From Paracidovorax wautersii (lineage in GTDB: Bacteria; Pseudomonadota; Gammaproteobacteria; Burkholderiales; Burkholderiaceae_C): 64,000 nt of DNA. The notes under the pieces were generated by a model that was not told the origin of the DNA, ran no database searches, and saw nothing but the letters and a program-made list of their open reading frames with translations. Made by a program: the position numbers and the translations under genes. Positions 31,732 through 39,306 of the stretch are shown piece after piece; position 1 is the first letter of the stretch, and every line of letters starts with the position of its first letter. The DNA is taken from the NCBI RefSeq assembly GCF_900113035.1, contig NZ_FONX01000011.1, positions 62,001 to 126,000 on the forward strand, written 5' to 3'.

Positions 31732-32370
31732 GCTCCGTCTCCTTCCAGGAGAAGAACTACATGACCGACTCCTTTGTCGCCGACCTCATGGTCGGCCTGT
31801 CGCTTGTGTAGGAAGTGGGTCCCGAAGGCCGCTTCGTCATGTGGTTTGAATACTTCTCACCAGTTCGCGCAACTGGTAGTCGTCGTGTGTTCGATGTGCA
31901 AAAATCATCGATCAGAAGGTCGAGCATCGGGACGTAGGCTCGACAGCGACGCTCACGCTATCAGGGTCGTGAGAAGTTACGGTTTCTGCAAAACCGTCTA
32001 GGTATGACCTGATATGCCAGCGGTCTCAGGAAGCGTGAGGGGGCCGCAATCGTCCTCGAATGTCCAGTCGGACGCAGCAAACCGGCGCCTGTCATGCTTG
32101 CCCCGTCATCCTGATATATCGACAAAGAATCGTGTGCGGAAACGCGGTGGCCAGCATGCGCGTTCTTTCAAAGGAGCTTGACCAGAAGGTCGCCTGTGAG
32201 TTGTGGTGCAGGCGTTCCTAGGTGGCATCCGAGCTGTGCCATCACCAGAACCATCTGCCTGATCGTCTTCGCGGTGATGGATGCGGGGCAGACGACCGGG
32301 CGTGGATGATGAGTTCGAGGGAGTTGCCTACGACGATGTACCGATCGTGGGTCTGGTGTGCTGAGTGCAG
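31732..32370. other. gene-free right end of the ICE with palindromes
   Basis: No convincing gene. Signals: hairpin GCCGACC-TCAT-GGTCGGC (31779-31796); a 19-bp palindrome ACCAGTT-CGCGC-AACTGGT (31859-31877), 128 bp before the BisR-like start; a 19-bp palindrome ACGGTTT-CTGCA-AAACCGT (31979-31997); and a 9-bp inverted pair ACTTCTCAC (31852-31860) and GTGAGAAGT (31969-31977). Two open frames toward the right end are shadows running into the tRNA. Confidence 0.6.
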
Positions 32371-32401
32371 CTCTTTGGACGTCTGTGGAACTCTTTGGAC
32401 G
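32371..32401 (+). promoter_or_regulatory. direct repeat CTCTTTGGACG, two copies 20 bp apart
   Basis: Copies at 32371-32381 and 32391-32401 are exactly two helical turns apart and end 6 bp before the -35 box of the outward promoter. This is the usual place for an activator or repressor dimer. Confidence 0.6.
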
Positions 32402-32407
32402 AATTTG

Positions 32408-32436
32408 TTGCCGAGGACGAAAAACAAGGCTACAAT
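32408..32436 (+). promoter_or_regulatory. outward-facing promoter at the ICE end (Pcirc position)
   Basis: TTGCCG (32408-32413), a 17-bp spacer and TACAAT (32431-32436) form a near-consensus sigma-70 promoter. It reads toward the att site, with start near 32443. In ICEclc, Pcirc at the right end drives the integrase gene once the element is a circle. In the integrated state this one would read only into the tRNA-Gly 3' end and its terminator. Confidence 0.75.
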
Positions 32437-32504
32437 TGAGGTCTTCGCTGGCCAGCCCAACGAAGAAAGTGATTGGGAAACAACGACTTACTGTCCTAGT
32501 ACAC

Positions 32505-32522
32505 GTCTCGTTTCCCGCTCCA
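32505..32522 (+). other. ICE attachment site: 18-bp 3' end of tRNA-Gly(GCC)
   Basis: GTCTCGTTTCCCGCTCCA is the T-arm/acceptor 3' part of tRNA-Gly(GCC), including CCA. The rest of the tRNA (GCGGGAA start, anticodon arm) is absent upstream, where ICE sequence stands. It is therefore the distal att copy left by integration; the tRNA is restored at the other ICE end outside the window. Confidence 0.92.
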
Positions 32523-32530
32523 GTATTGCA

Positions 32531-32556
32531 AGGGAAGCTTCGGCTTCCCTTTTTTA
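32531..32556 (+). terminator. tRNA-Gly terminator
   Basis: AGGGAAGC and GCTTCCCT pair around a TTCG loop, followed by a run of T (32550-32555). It stops transcription 8 bp after the att copy, from the tRNA in the empty site and from the outward ICE promoter now. Confidence 0.92.
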
Positions 32557-32663
32557 TTGGCCGTCGGCATCGAACCTTCAGATTGCCGGCGTGCGCCATG
32601 CGTTCGGTTCGGCGCTGGATCGCCCGGTGTTCCAGATGCGTGGCTTCATGCCATGCGGCCGGC

Positions 32664-32755
32664 GCCCCGATGGTGAAATTGGTAGACACTGCGGACTTAA
32701 AATCCGCCGCTTCCTGAAAAGGGGCGTGCCGGTTCGACCCCGGCTCGGGGCACCA
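32664..32755 (+). tRNA. tRNA-Leu (anticodon TAA)
   Basis: The acceptor arms GCCCCGA and TCGGGGC pair. The anticodon stem GCGGA/TCCGC encloses CTTAAAA with TAA at 32698-32700. A long variable arm and the T-loop GGTTCGACCCC are present, and CCA is encoded. It is intact and downstream of the ICE site; it is not the integration target. Confidence 0.97.
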
Positions 32756-32768
32756 TTACGATTCGATC

Positions 32769-33407
32769 ATGTCAAGTTACAACGCTCCCTTTGAAATCCA
32801 TGTCCACGGCCAGGTGCAGCTGAGGTCCGATACGGCGTTCGAGCAGCTGCAGGAAGCGCTCAAGCCGCTGTGGAAGTATGCGGGGGCGCGGTCGCTGGCC
32901 GATGGCGCTGCCAGCGCCTACGAAGAGGAGCCCGGCATCCAGTTCGACGCCAAGGAGCATCTGCTGCAGATCTGCTGGACGGTGCGTGGCGACGAGGACT
33001 TCCGCCAGTCGCTGGACGAGATGTGCATGAGCCTCAACGAGCTGGCCGAGCAGGGCGCAGCCCTCGAAGTCACCTTCTACGACACCGATTTCGACGAGGA
33101 AGAGGAAGACGACGGCACGGAAGCGCGCGACGACTTCCTGATGCTCTTCGTGGGCCCCACGCCTGCGGCCATCATGCAGGTGCAGCGTGACCTGCTGGTG
33201 CAGGACGCGATCAACCTGATGGAGCGCCATTTCGACGGCTCCGAACTGGGCGGCGTCGTGGCGGAGATCGACAAGCTGTTCTCGCAGCGCTTCGATGCGC
33301 TGGTGAATTCGCTGGAGATCGGCAAGCCTCCCCGCGGCAGCGGCGGCCCGGGCAATGGTGGGCACAGTGGTAGTGGCGGTGGTCGCCGCCCGCGCCATCT
33401 GCATTGA
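32769..33407 (+). CDS. DUF6806 family protein
   Basis: A 212-aa cytoplasmic protein typical of Comamonadaceae, next to tRNA-Leu. It has an alpha/beta core (FEIHVHGQVQLRSDTAFEQL, LEVTFYDTDFDEEEEDD, FLMLFVGPTPAAIMQVQRDL) and a Gly/Ser/Arg-rich disordered tail (about 180-212). The start is 13 nt after the tRNA with no clear ribosome site, so it may be read from the tRNA transcript. Function unknown. Confidence 0.85.
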   Translation: MSSYNAPFEIHVHGQVQLRSDTAFEQLQEALKPLWKYAGARSLADGAASAYEEEPGIQFDAKEHLLQICWTVRGDEDFRQSLDEMCMSLNELAEQGAALEVTFYDTDFDEEEEDDGTEARDDFLMLFVGPTPAAIMQVQRDLLVQDAINLMERHFDGSELGGVVAEIDKLFSQRFDALVNSLEIGKPPRGSGGPGNGGHSGSGGGRRPRHLH

Positions 33408-33483
33408 TTCGCTGAGCCGCCTCCAGGGGCGGCCGTCGATGCGCAGGGCAGGGGCTGCTTCCAAGCCTGGTGCCCGCTCCCAG

Positions 33484-33523
33484 CCCCGGTCCAGGCATTG
33501 CGCCCGGCCGGGGTTTCGTTTTT
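33484..33523 (+). terminator. likely terminator after DUF6806 gene
   Basis: CCCCGG (33484-33489) pairs with CCGGGG (33508-33513), followed by TTTCGTTTTT. The loop is 18 nt, longer than usual. Confidence 0.6.
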
Positions 33524-33587
33524 CTGATGGGGTTGGTGCCTGCCCGGCAGGGTGAGGGGGCCGCCTCCTCGCTGTTGATTCCTGGCT

Positions 33588-34115
33588 ATGGCTTCTTCTG
33601 TCGATCTGCCGTATCTGCGGGCCTATCCCGCTCCGCTGCTGGACCAGGTGCGTGAGCGCCTGGCGGAGTCGCCCACGGGCCTCGCAGGCCTGCTGCTGGG
33701 CCGCTATCCACGGGGCCATGCGGTGCGGACCGACAAGGCGCTCTACCAGTACGCGGCGGAGCTGAAGGCGCGCCATCTGCGCAATGCCGACACGGTGCAG
33801 AAAGTGGTGTTCGACAGCAAGATCCACGTGGTGAACCATGCGCTGGGGCTGCACACCGCTTCCGCCCGGGTGCAGGGCGGTCGGCTGTCGGCGCGGCATG
33901 AGATCCGCATCGCGTCGATGTTCAAGCAGGCGCCGGAGGAGTTCCTGCGCATGATCGTGGTGCATGAGCTGGCGCATTTGCGCGAGAAGTCGCACGACAA
34001 GGCCTTCTATCAGCTCTGCGAGCACATGGAGCCGCGCTACCACCAGTACGAGTTCGATACGCGCCTCTATCTCACGCACATCGAGCATTCCGGCCAGCGC
34101 CTCTGGTCGGACTGA
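33588..34115 (+). CDS. YgjP-like metallopeptidase domain protein
   Basis: A 175-aa protein of the YgjP/DUF45 group of M48-like metalloproteases. The zinc motif is VVHELAHLREKSHDKAFY, with HELAH giving two His ligands and the catalytic Glu, and a third His downstream. The N-terminal third has helices and a basic patch (AELKARHLRNADTVQKVVF). Substrates are unknown. It is alone between DUF6806 and murI (opposite strand). Confidence 0.88.
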   Translation: MASSVDLPYLRAYPAPLLDQVRERLAESPTGLAGLLLGRYPRGHAVRTDKALYQYAAELKARHLRNADTVQKVVFDSKIHVVNHALGLHTASARVQGGRLSARHEIRIASMFKQAPEEFLRMIVVHELAHLREKSHDKAFYQLCEHMEPRYHQYEFDTRLYLTHIEHSGQRLWSD

Positions 34116-34117
34116 AG

Positions 34118-34163
34118 TTTGCTATGAAATTAATAGCTGATTGCGCCTGATTGACGGGCGCTG
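34118..34163. repeat. bipartite two-hairpin repeat, copy 1
   Basis: TTTGCTAT...ATAGCTG, then GCGCC...GGGCGCTG. It lies 22-67 bp 3' of the murI stop. Related copies at 44836, 49203 and 56235. Confidence 0.7.
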
Positions 34164-34184
34164 CAGCGGGTTTTCTCCGTAATT

Positions 34185-35054
34185 TCAGGCCGCGAGAGGC
34201 AGGGGCATGGCGGCCAGGCCGCAGCAGCTGGCAGGCAGGCCCAGCCAGCGGCTGGCCGCGGCCTGCAGCGGGCCGATCTCGCCGGTGGTCAGCAATTGCA
34301 CCTGCGGGCCTGGGGCGGGTGCCGGCGCCAGCTGCCGGGCGGCTTCCAGCAGCCGCCGCGTGTGGCGGGCGACGGGCAGGCCGGTGTCCACCAGTTGCAC
34401 GCCGGGGCCGACCAGTTCGCGCAGCACCTCTTCCGCGAAGACGTAGTGCGTGCAGCCCAGCACCAGCGTGTCGATGGCGCCGGCTTCGGTGCCGAAGGGG
34501 CCCATGGCGCCGATGTAGCGGGCGCAGAGCGCCCTGACTTCCCTGGCGCTCGCTGCGCCGTCCGCGGTCGGTTCGGTGCTGCGTTCGATGGCGTAGGCCA
34601 GTCCGTCGCAGGGTTGCACCACGAATTCGGCCTGGCCGCCGAGGGAGGCGAGCAGCCGCCCGAACTTGGCGCTGGCCAGCGTGCCCCGCGTGGCGATCAC
34701 GCCGATGCGGCCGGTGCGGCTCAGGGCCACGGCGGGCTTGATGGCCGGCTCCAGTCCCACGGAGGGCAGCTGCGGGTAGCGGCTGCGCACTTCATGGATG
34801 GCGGCGGCCGTCGCGGTGTTGCAGGCCACGACCAGGGCCTTGATGCCGTGCGCCTGCTGCAGATGTTCCGCGATGGCGTGGGTGCGCGCGGCCACGTAGG
34901 CATCGCCGCGCTCGCCGTAGGGCGCGTTGCCGCTGTCGGCCAGATAGACGAAGCGTTCGTTCGGCAGTTCGGCACGCAGCGCGCGCAGCACGCTGAGGCC
35001 GCCGATGCCGCTGTCGAAGACGCCGATGGGGCTTTGCGGGCTGGCTGATGTCAT
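34185..35054 (-). CDS. murI: glutamate racemase
   Basis: A 289-aa enzyme that interconverts L- and D-glutamate for peptidoglycan. It begins SPIGVFDSGIGGLSVLRAL. The two catalytic cysteines lie in VVACNTATAAA (about residue 77) and VLGCTHYVF (about 197). The start at 35054 is chosen so that the protein begins just before the conserved IGVFDSG; the longer frame adds a basic Pro stretch. It is transcribed toward the ICE and followed by a bipartite repeat. Confidence 0.95.
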   Translation of the reverse strand: MTSASPQSPIGVFDSGIGGLSVLRALRAELPNERFVYLADSGNAPYGERGDAYVAARTHAIAEHLQQAHGIKALVVACNTATAAAIHEVRSRYPQLPSVGLEPAIKPAVALSRTGRIGVIATRGTLASAKFGRLLASLGGQAEFVVQPCDGLAYAIERSTEPTADGAASAREVRALCARYIGAMGPFGTEAGAIDTLVLGCTHYVFAEEVLRELVGPGVQLVDTGLPVARHTRRLLEAARQLAPAPAPGPQVQLLTTGEIGPLQAAASRWLGLPASCCGLAAMPLPLAA

Positions 35055-35079
35055 GGCGCGAGGGGGCGGCTGAGGAAGG

Positions 35080-35121
35080 AAAAAGGGCTTGCGGCGCACT
35101 CGGATGTGTGCGGCAAGCCCT
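35080..35121 (-). terminator. terminator of the class I fumarase gene
   Basis: The minus-strand stem AGGGCTTGC/GCAAGCCCT, with further pairing inside, is followed by TTTTCC. It is 99 nt after the fumarase stop and just before murI. Confidence 0.75.
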
Positions 35122-35219
35122 GGATGGTAGTGCAGGGCCTGCGAGGGCGTGCGCTGCGATGCGCACGACCCCTGCGTGGGCCTGCCTGCCTGCCTCGTGC
35201 GAGGCGCGGCCGTGATCGG

Positions 35220-36779
35220 TCAGGCCGCCACGACGTCGATGGACTTGAACTCGCCGGTGGCGATGCGCTTTTGCCATTCGGCCGGGCCGGTGATGTGGGC
35301 GCTGGTGCCGCCGGCATCCACGGCCACGGTGACGGGCATGTCCACCACGTCGAACTCGTAGATGGCTTCCATGCCCAGGTCCGCGAAGCCCACGACCTTG
35401 GCCTGCTTGATGGCCTTGCTGACGAGGTAGGCGGCGCCGCCCACGGCCATCAGGTAGGCGCTCTTGTGGTTCTTGATGGCTTCGATGGCGACCGGGCCGC
35501 GCTCGGACTTGCCGATCATGGCGATGAGGCCGGTCTGCGCCAGCATCATGTCGGTGAACTTGTCCATGCGGGTGGCGGTGGTCGGGCCGGCGGGGCCGAC
35601 GACTTCATCGCGCACCGGATCGACCGGGCCGACGTAGTAGATGACGCGGTTGGTGAAGTCCACCGGCAGCTGCTCGCCCTTGGCCAGCATGTCCTGGATG
35701 CGCTTGTGCGCGGCGTCGCGGCCGGTGAGCATCTTGCCGTTGAGCAGCAGGGTGTCGCCGGGCTTCCAGCTGGCGACCTCTTCCTTGGTGAGCTGGTTCA
35801 GATCGACGCGCTTGGACTTGTTGTAGTCGGGCGCCCAGTCGATCTTGGGCCAGAGGTCGAGCGAAGGCGCGTCCAGATAGACCGGGCCGGAGCCGTCGAG
35901 CACGAAGTGCGCGTGGCGCGTGGCGGCGCAGTTGGGGATCATGGCCACGGGCTTGGAGGCCGCGTGCGTGGGGTACATCTTGATCTTGATGTCCAGCACG
36001 GTGGTGAGGCCGCCCAGGCCCTGCGCGCCGATGCCCAGGGCGTTCACCTTCTCGAACAGCTCCAGGCGCAGCTCTTCGACCTGATCGAGCTTCTCGCCGC
36101 GGGCGGACTTGGCCTGCAGCTCGTACATGTTCAGGTCGTCCATCAGGCTTTCCTTGGCCAGCAGCACGGCCTTTTCCGCCGTGCCGCCGATGCCGATGCC
36201 CAGCATGCCCGGCGGGCACCAGCCGGCGCCCATGGTGGGCACGGTCTTGAGCACCCAGTCCACCAGGTTGTCGCTGGGGTTCATCATGATCATCTTGGAC
36301 TTGTTCTCGCTGCCGCCGCCCTTGGCCGCGACGGTGATGTCCACGGTGTTGCCCGGCACGATCTGCGTGAAGATGACGGCGGGCGTGTTGTCCTTGGTGT
36401 TCTTGCGCAGGAACTGCGGGTCGGCCACCACGCTGGCGCGCAGCATGTTGTCGGGGTGGTTGTAGCCGCGGCGCACGCCTTCGTTGACGGCGTCTTCCAG
36501 GCCCTGGCCGGCCGGAAAGCCTTCCCAGCGCACGTCCATGCCGATCTTCAGGAACACGTTGACGATGCCGGTGTCCTGGCAGATGGGGCGCTGGCCGGTG
36601 GCGCTCATCTTGCTGTTGGTGAGGATCTGCGCCATCGCATCGCGCGCCGCCGGGCTCTTTTCGCGCTCGTAGGCGCGGGCCAGGTGGGCGATGAAGTCGG
36701 CGGGGTGGTAGTAGCTGATGTACTGCAGGGACGCAGCGACGGATTCCACGAGGTCGTGGTACCGGATGGTGGTGCTCAT
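35220..36779 (-). CDS. fumA: class I fumarate hydratase (iron-sulfur)
   Basis: A 519-aa enzyme that hydrates fumarate to malate in the TCA cycle. It is the oxygen-sensitive 4Fe-4S form. Cluster cysteines lie in RPICQDTG, GWCPPGMLGIG and IPNCAATRHAHF. The C-terminal beta domain has VGPAGPTTATRMD. It carries both the alpha and beta domains in one chain, as in FumA/FumB. The start at 36779 is chosen for the MSTTIRYHDLVES beginning. A class II enzyme is encoded 2.5 kb away. Confidence 0.94.
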   Translation of the reverse strand: MSTTIRYHDLVESVAASLQYISYYHPADFIAHLARAYEREKSPAARDAMAQILTNSKMSATGQRPICQDTGIVNVFLKIGMDVRWEGFPAGQGLEDAVNEGVRRGYNHPDNMLRASVVADPQFLRKNTKDNTPAVIFTQIVPGNTVDITVAAKGGGSENKSKMIMMNPSDNLVDWVLKTVPTMGAGWCPPGMLGIGIGGTAEKAVLLAKESLMDDLNMYELQAKSARGEKLDQVEELRLELFEKVNALGIGAQGLGGLTTVLDIKIKMYPTHAASKPVAMIPNCAATRHAHFVLDGSGPVYLDAPSLDLWPKIDWAPDYNKSKRVDLNQLTKEEVASWKPGDTLLLNGKMLTGRDAAHKRIQDMLAKGEQLPVDFTNRVIYYVGPVDPVRDEVVGPAGPTTATRMDKFTDMMLAQTGLIAMIGKSERGPVAIEAIKNHKSAYLMAVGGAAYLVSKAIKQAKVVGFADLGMEAIYEFDVVDMPVTVAVDAGGTSAHITGPAEWQKRIATGEFKSIDVVAA

Positions 36780-36902
36780 GGTGGGTGAGTTTTCGAGTGG
36801 GATGAACTGACGGGCGCGATTATCGCGCCGAGCCTGTCTCCGGGCTGTCATGCCCGGCGGAGACCCGCCGCGGCGGCCGCTGCCCTGCCGGACTTGCGGC
36901 GC

Positions 36903-39083
36903 TCAGGTCGCCCCGAGGGTCGATTCGCTGAAGTCGGCGGTGCCTGCAGGTTTGTTGCCGCGCGCCCAGGCGCGCAGGGTTTCGGCAGGCATGGGGCGGG
37001 CGAAGAAGTAGCCCTGCAGTTCATCGCACTGCATCTCCAGCAGGATGTCGCGCTGGCCCTGCGTTTCGACGCCTTCGGCCACCACCTTGAGGCCGAGCGC
37101 ATGTGCCAGGCGCACGACCGCTTGCACGACGGCGCGGGCGTCGTCCTGCTCCTCCAGGTCGCGCACGAAGGTCTGGTCGATCTTGAGCTGGCGGGCCGGC
37201 AGCCGGCGCAGGTAGCTCAGGCTCGAATAGCCGGTGCCGAAGTCGTCGATGGACAGGTACACGCCGATGCGGCCCAGTTCTTCGATGGTGCGCTGCGTGG
37301 CGTGGGTGTCTTCCATGGCCACGGATTCGGTGATCTCGCACAGCAGGAACGACGCCGGTATGCCATGGGTGTAGAGCGCGCTGCGGATGCGTTCGGCCAG
37401 ACCGCTTTCACGCATCTGATGGGCCGAGAGATTGATCGCCACGCGGATGTTCAGCCCTTCCCACTTCCATTCGGCCATCTGCCGGCAGGCTTCTTCGATC
37501 ACCCAGTGGCCCAACTGCCCGATGATGCCGAAGCGTTCGGCCACGGGGATGAACTCGCCCGGGCTCACGTAGCCGCGTTCGGCGTGTTTCCAGCGCAGCA
37601 GCGCTTCCACCCCGGTGATGCAGTTGCGCTGGGCATCGACCTTGGGCTGGTAGCTCAGGCTCAGTTCGTTGTTCTGGATGGCCTGGCGCAGGTCCTGCTG
37701 CAGCGACACCTGCGTGGCGGTGTCGATGGCCATGTGCGGCTCGAAGACGGCGTAGTGATTGCCGCCGAGCCGCTTGGCCGCGTACATGGCGGCATCGGCA
37801 TGGGCCACCAGCTTGTCGGGGTGGCCGTGCTCCGGATACACCACGATGCCGATGGAGCAGGCGATCTGCACCGTCTTGCCGCCGGCATCGAAGGGCTTGC
37901 CGATGGCCTCCAGCATGCGTTGCGCGGTGGCCGTGCATTCTTCGATGCTGGCGGGGTTCTCCAGCAGGATCAGGAATTCATCGCCCCCCACGCGGGCCAG
38001 GGTGTCGTTGGCCCGCGCCTGCAGCTGCAGCCGGCGGGCGGCATTGCGCAGGATGGAGTCGCCCACGGCGTGGCCGAAGGAGTCGTTGATGGGCTTGAAG
38101 CCGTCCAGGTCCACGAACATCACGGCCAGGCGCTGCACGCTGCCTTCGCCCTCGGACGTGCCCAGCTGCGCCAGGGCCTGCGTGAGGCGCTCTTCGAACA
38201 GCAGCCGGTTCGGCAGCCGCGTGAGCGCGTCGGTGAAGGCCTGCTTCTGCAGCTGCGAGTTGGCGGCCATGAGGCGTGAGTTGCTGTCCTTGAGCGAGGC
38301 ATTGAGCTGCCGCGCCGTGCCTTGCAGGCGGGCATCCAGGACGGAGGTGAACAGGGTGCCCAGCAGCAGCATGCCGGTGGAGAGCAGGACCATGGTGGTC
38401 AGCCCCGGGCCGCCCAGCTGGTTGGCGCTCAGGCAGACCGAGCCTTCCGGAAAGGAGGCCGCCGCCATGCCCAGGTAGTGCATGCCGCAGATGGCCAGCC
38501 CGATGACCACGGCCGCAGCGATCTGGACCTTCACGCGGCGCGGGCCCTGCTCCATGGGAATCACCCAGCGGAAGATGGTCAGCCCGATGCCGGAAGCCGC
38601 CAGCGCGACTGCGATGGACAGCGCCACCTGCACCGGGTCCCAGACGATGGGAAGCGACATCTGCATGGCACGCATGCCCAGGTAGTGCATGCCGCTGATG
38701 CCGGCGCCCATGAAGGTCGCGCCCAGCAGGATCTGCGGCATGCCGAAGCGCGGCAGGCTGGCCACGCCCAGGGCGATGGCCGATGCCGACACGGCAGCGA
38801 GCCAGGAGAGGAAGGTGAGCCCGCCGGTGAAGCCGAGCGCCACGGGAAGCTCGAAGGCCTGCATGCCCAGGAAATGCATGGACCAGATGCCGGTGCCCAT
38901 CACCGTGGAGCCGGCCAGCCACCAGATGCTGCCGACGTCCCGGCGCGAGCGATGCACGCGCCGGGCCAGGTCCAGCGTGACGTAGCTGGACAACACCGCG
39001 ATGGCGAACGAGGCAGCCACCACCCAGGGGTCATAGCGCGAGGGCATGAACTCGGCACTGGCGAGGCTGTGGAAATCGGCCAT
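36903..39083 (-). CDS. MHYT-GGDEF-EAL membrane signalling protein
   Basis: A 726-aa inner-membrane protein of c-di-GMP turnover. Seven membrane helices (about residues 15-250) hold three MHYT motifs (SMHFLGMQ, GMHYLGMR, GMHYLGMA), thought to sense diatomic gases through copper. The GGDEF domain (about 285-450) keeps GGDEF and an inhibitory RxxD site (RAND) five residues before it. The EAL domain (about 465-710) keeps EALLRW, NLSAHQ and DDFGTGYSSL. Both activities are possible from the motifs. Confidence 0.94.
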   Translation of the reverse strand: MADFHSLASAEFMPSRYDPWVVAASFAIAVLSSYVTLDLARRVHRSRRDVGSIWWLAGSTVMGTGIWSMHFLGMQAFELPVALGFTGGLTFLSWLAAVSASAIALGVASLPRFGMPQILLGATFMGAGISGMHYLGMRAMQMSLPIVWDPVQVALSIAVALAASGIGLTIFRWVIPMEQGPRRVKVQIAAAVVIGLAICGMHYLGMAAASFPEGSVCLSANQLGGPGLTTMVLLSTGMLLLGTLFTSVLDARLQGTARQLNASLKDSNSRLMAANSQLQKQAFTDALTRLPNRLLFEERLTQALAQLGTSEGEGSVQRLAVMFVDLDGFKPINDSFGHAVGDSILRNAARRLQLQARANDTLARVGGDEFLILLENPASIEECTATAQRMLEAIGKPFDAGGKTVQIACSIGIVVYPEHGHPDKLVAHADAAMYAAKRLGGNHYAVFEPHMAIDTATQVSLQQDLRQAIQNNELSLSYQPKVDAQRNCITGVEALLRWKHAERGYVSPGEFIPVAERFGIIGQLGHWVIEEACRQMAEWKWEGLNIRVAINLSAHQMRESGLAERIRSALYTHGIPASFLLCEITESVAMEDTHATQRTIEELGRIGVYLSIDDFGTGYSSLSYLRRLPARQLKIDQTFVRDLEEQDDARAVVQAVVRLAHALGLKVVAEGVETQGQRDILLEMQCDELQGYFFARPMPAETLRAWARGNKPAGTADFSESTLGAT

Positions 39084-39172
39084 TGAATGGAATGGAAGCG
39101 GACGGGGGGAATTCGTTCAAGTGTATCGATTTGTCACGTATTTGCGCGTTCAATGTGATATGTCCCTTCAAA

Positions 39173-39201
39173 ATGACAATTGTTTTTGTTGTCCGTATCC
39201 T
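39173..39201 (+). promoter_or_regulatory. likely fumC promoter
   Basis: ATGACA (39173-39178), a 17-bp spacer and TATCCT (39196-39201) in an AT-rich patch between the divergent fumC and MHYT genes. The predicted start near 39208 leaves a 99-nt leader. Confidence 0.5.
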
Positions 39202-39306
39202 GTTGAGCTTCGTCCTGCATCCGGGTCGGCAGCCACATCGTGACCGCAGACTGCTGGGCCGCGATGCGGGTTTTCCGCCTTTCGTTCTTCACCAGGAGTT
39301 TCAGCC

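Larger units (their letters stand above)
1..32522. mobile_element. ICEclc/PFGI-1-type integrative and conjugative element, right-hand part
   Basis: All genes from 1 to 31731 lie on the minus strand and form the conserved core of this ICE family: TraD, PFL_4695, TIGR03759, PilL-N, DUF3275, DUF3577, topoisomerase III, SSB, DUF3158, PFL_4669, STY4528-like, DUF2857, ParB, ParA and AlpA. The right end is set by an 18-bp tRNA-Gly 3' end at 32505-32522. The rest of the type IV secretion genes, the relaxase, the integrase and the other att copy lie left of the window. No resistance or catabolic cargo is visible in this part. Confidence 0.95.

Noticed and set aside
31761-31811. A 16-codon plus-strand micro-ORF (MTDSFVADLMVGLSLV) with a possible ribosome site next to the BisR-like gene
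   Set aside because: The ribosome-like GGAG also lies in the leader of the opposite gene and the coding part overlaps a perfect hairpin; no promoter is evident.
32443-32556. A small regulatory RNA between promoter and terminator at the ICE end
   Set aside because: It was my first reading, but the 18 bp before the terminator are the tRNA-Gly 3' end and the terminator belongs to that tRNA, so an att junction with an outward promoter explains all parts.
32664-32755. tRNA-Leu as the ICE integration site
   Set aside because: The tRNA is intact and its 5' side faces the ICE; elements of this kind enter at the 3' end, and a tRNA-Gly 3' end is present closer to the ICE.
32168-32794. Open frames of 170-190 codons across the ICE end and tRNA-Leu
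   Set aside because: They run through the promoter, att site, terminator and tRNA; they are chance frames.
35106-36788. A 560-codon plus-strand frame opposite the class I fumarase
   Set aside because: A high-GC shadow; the minus strand encodes a full-length fumarase with all cluster cysteines.
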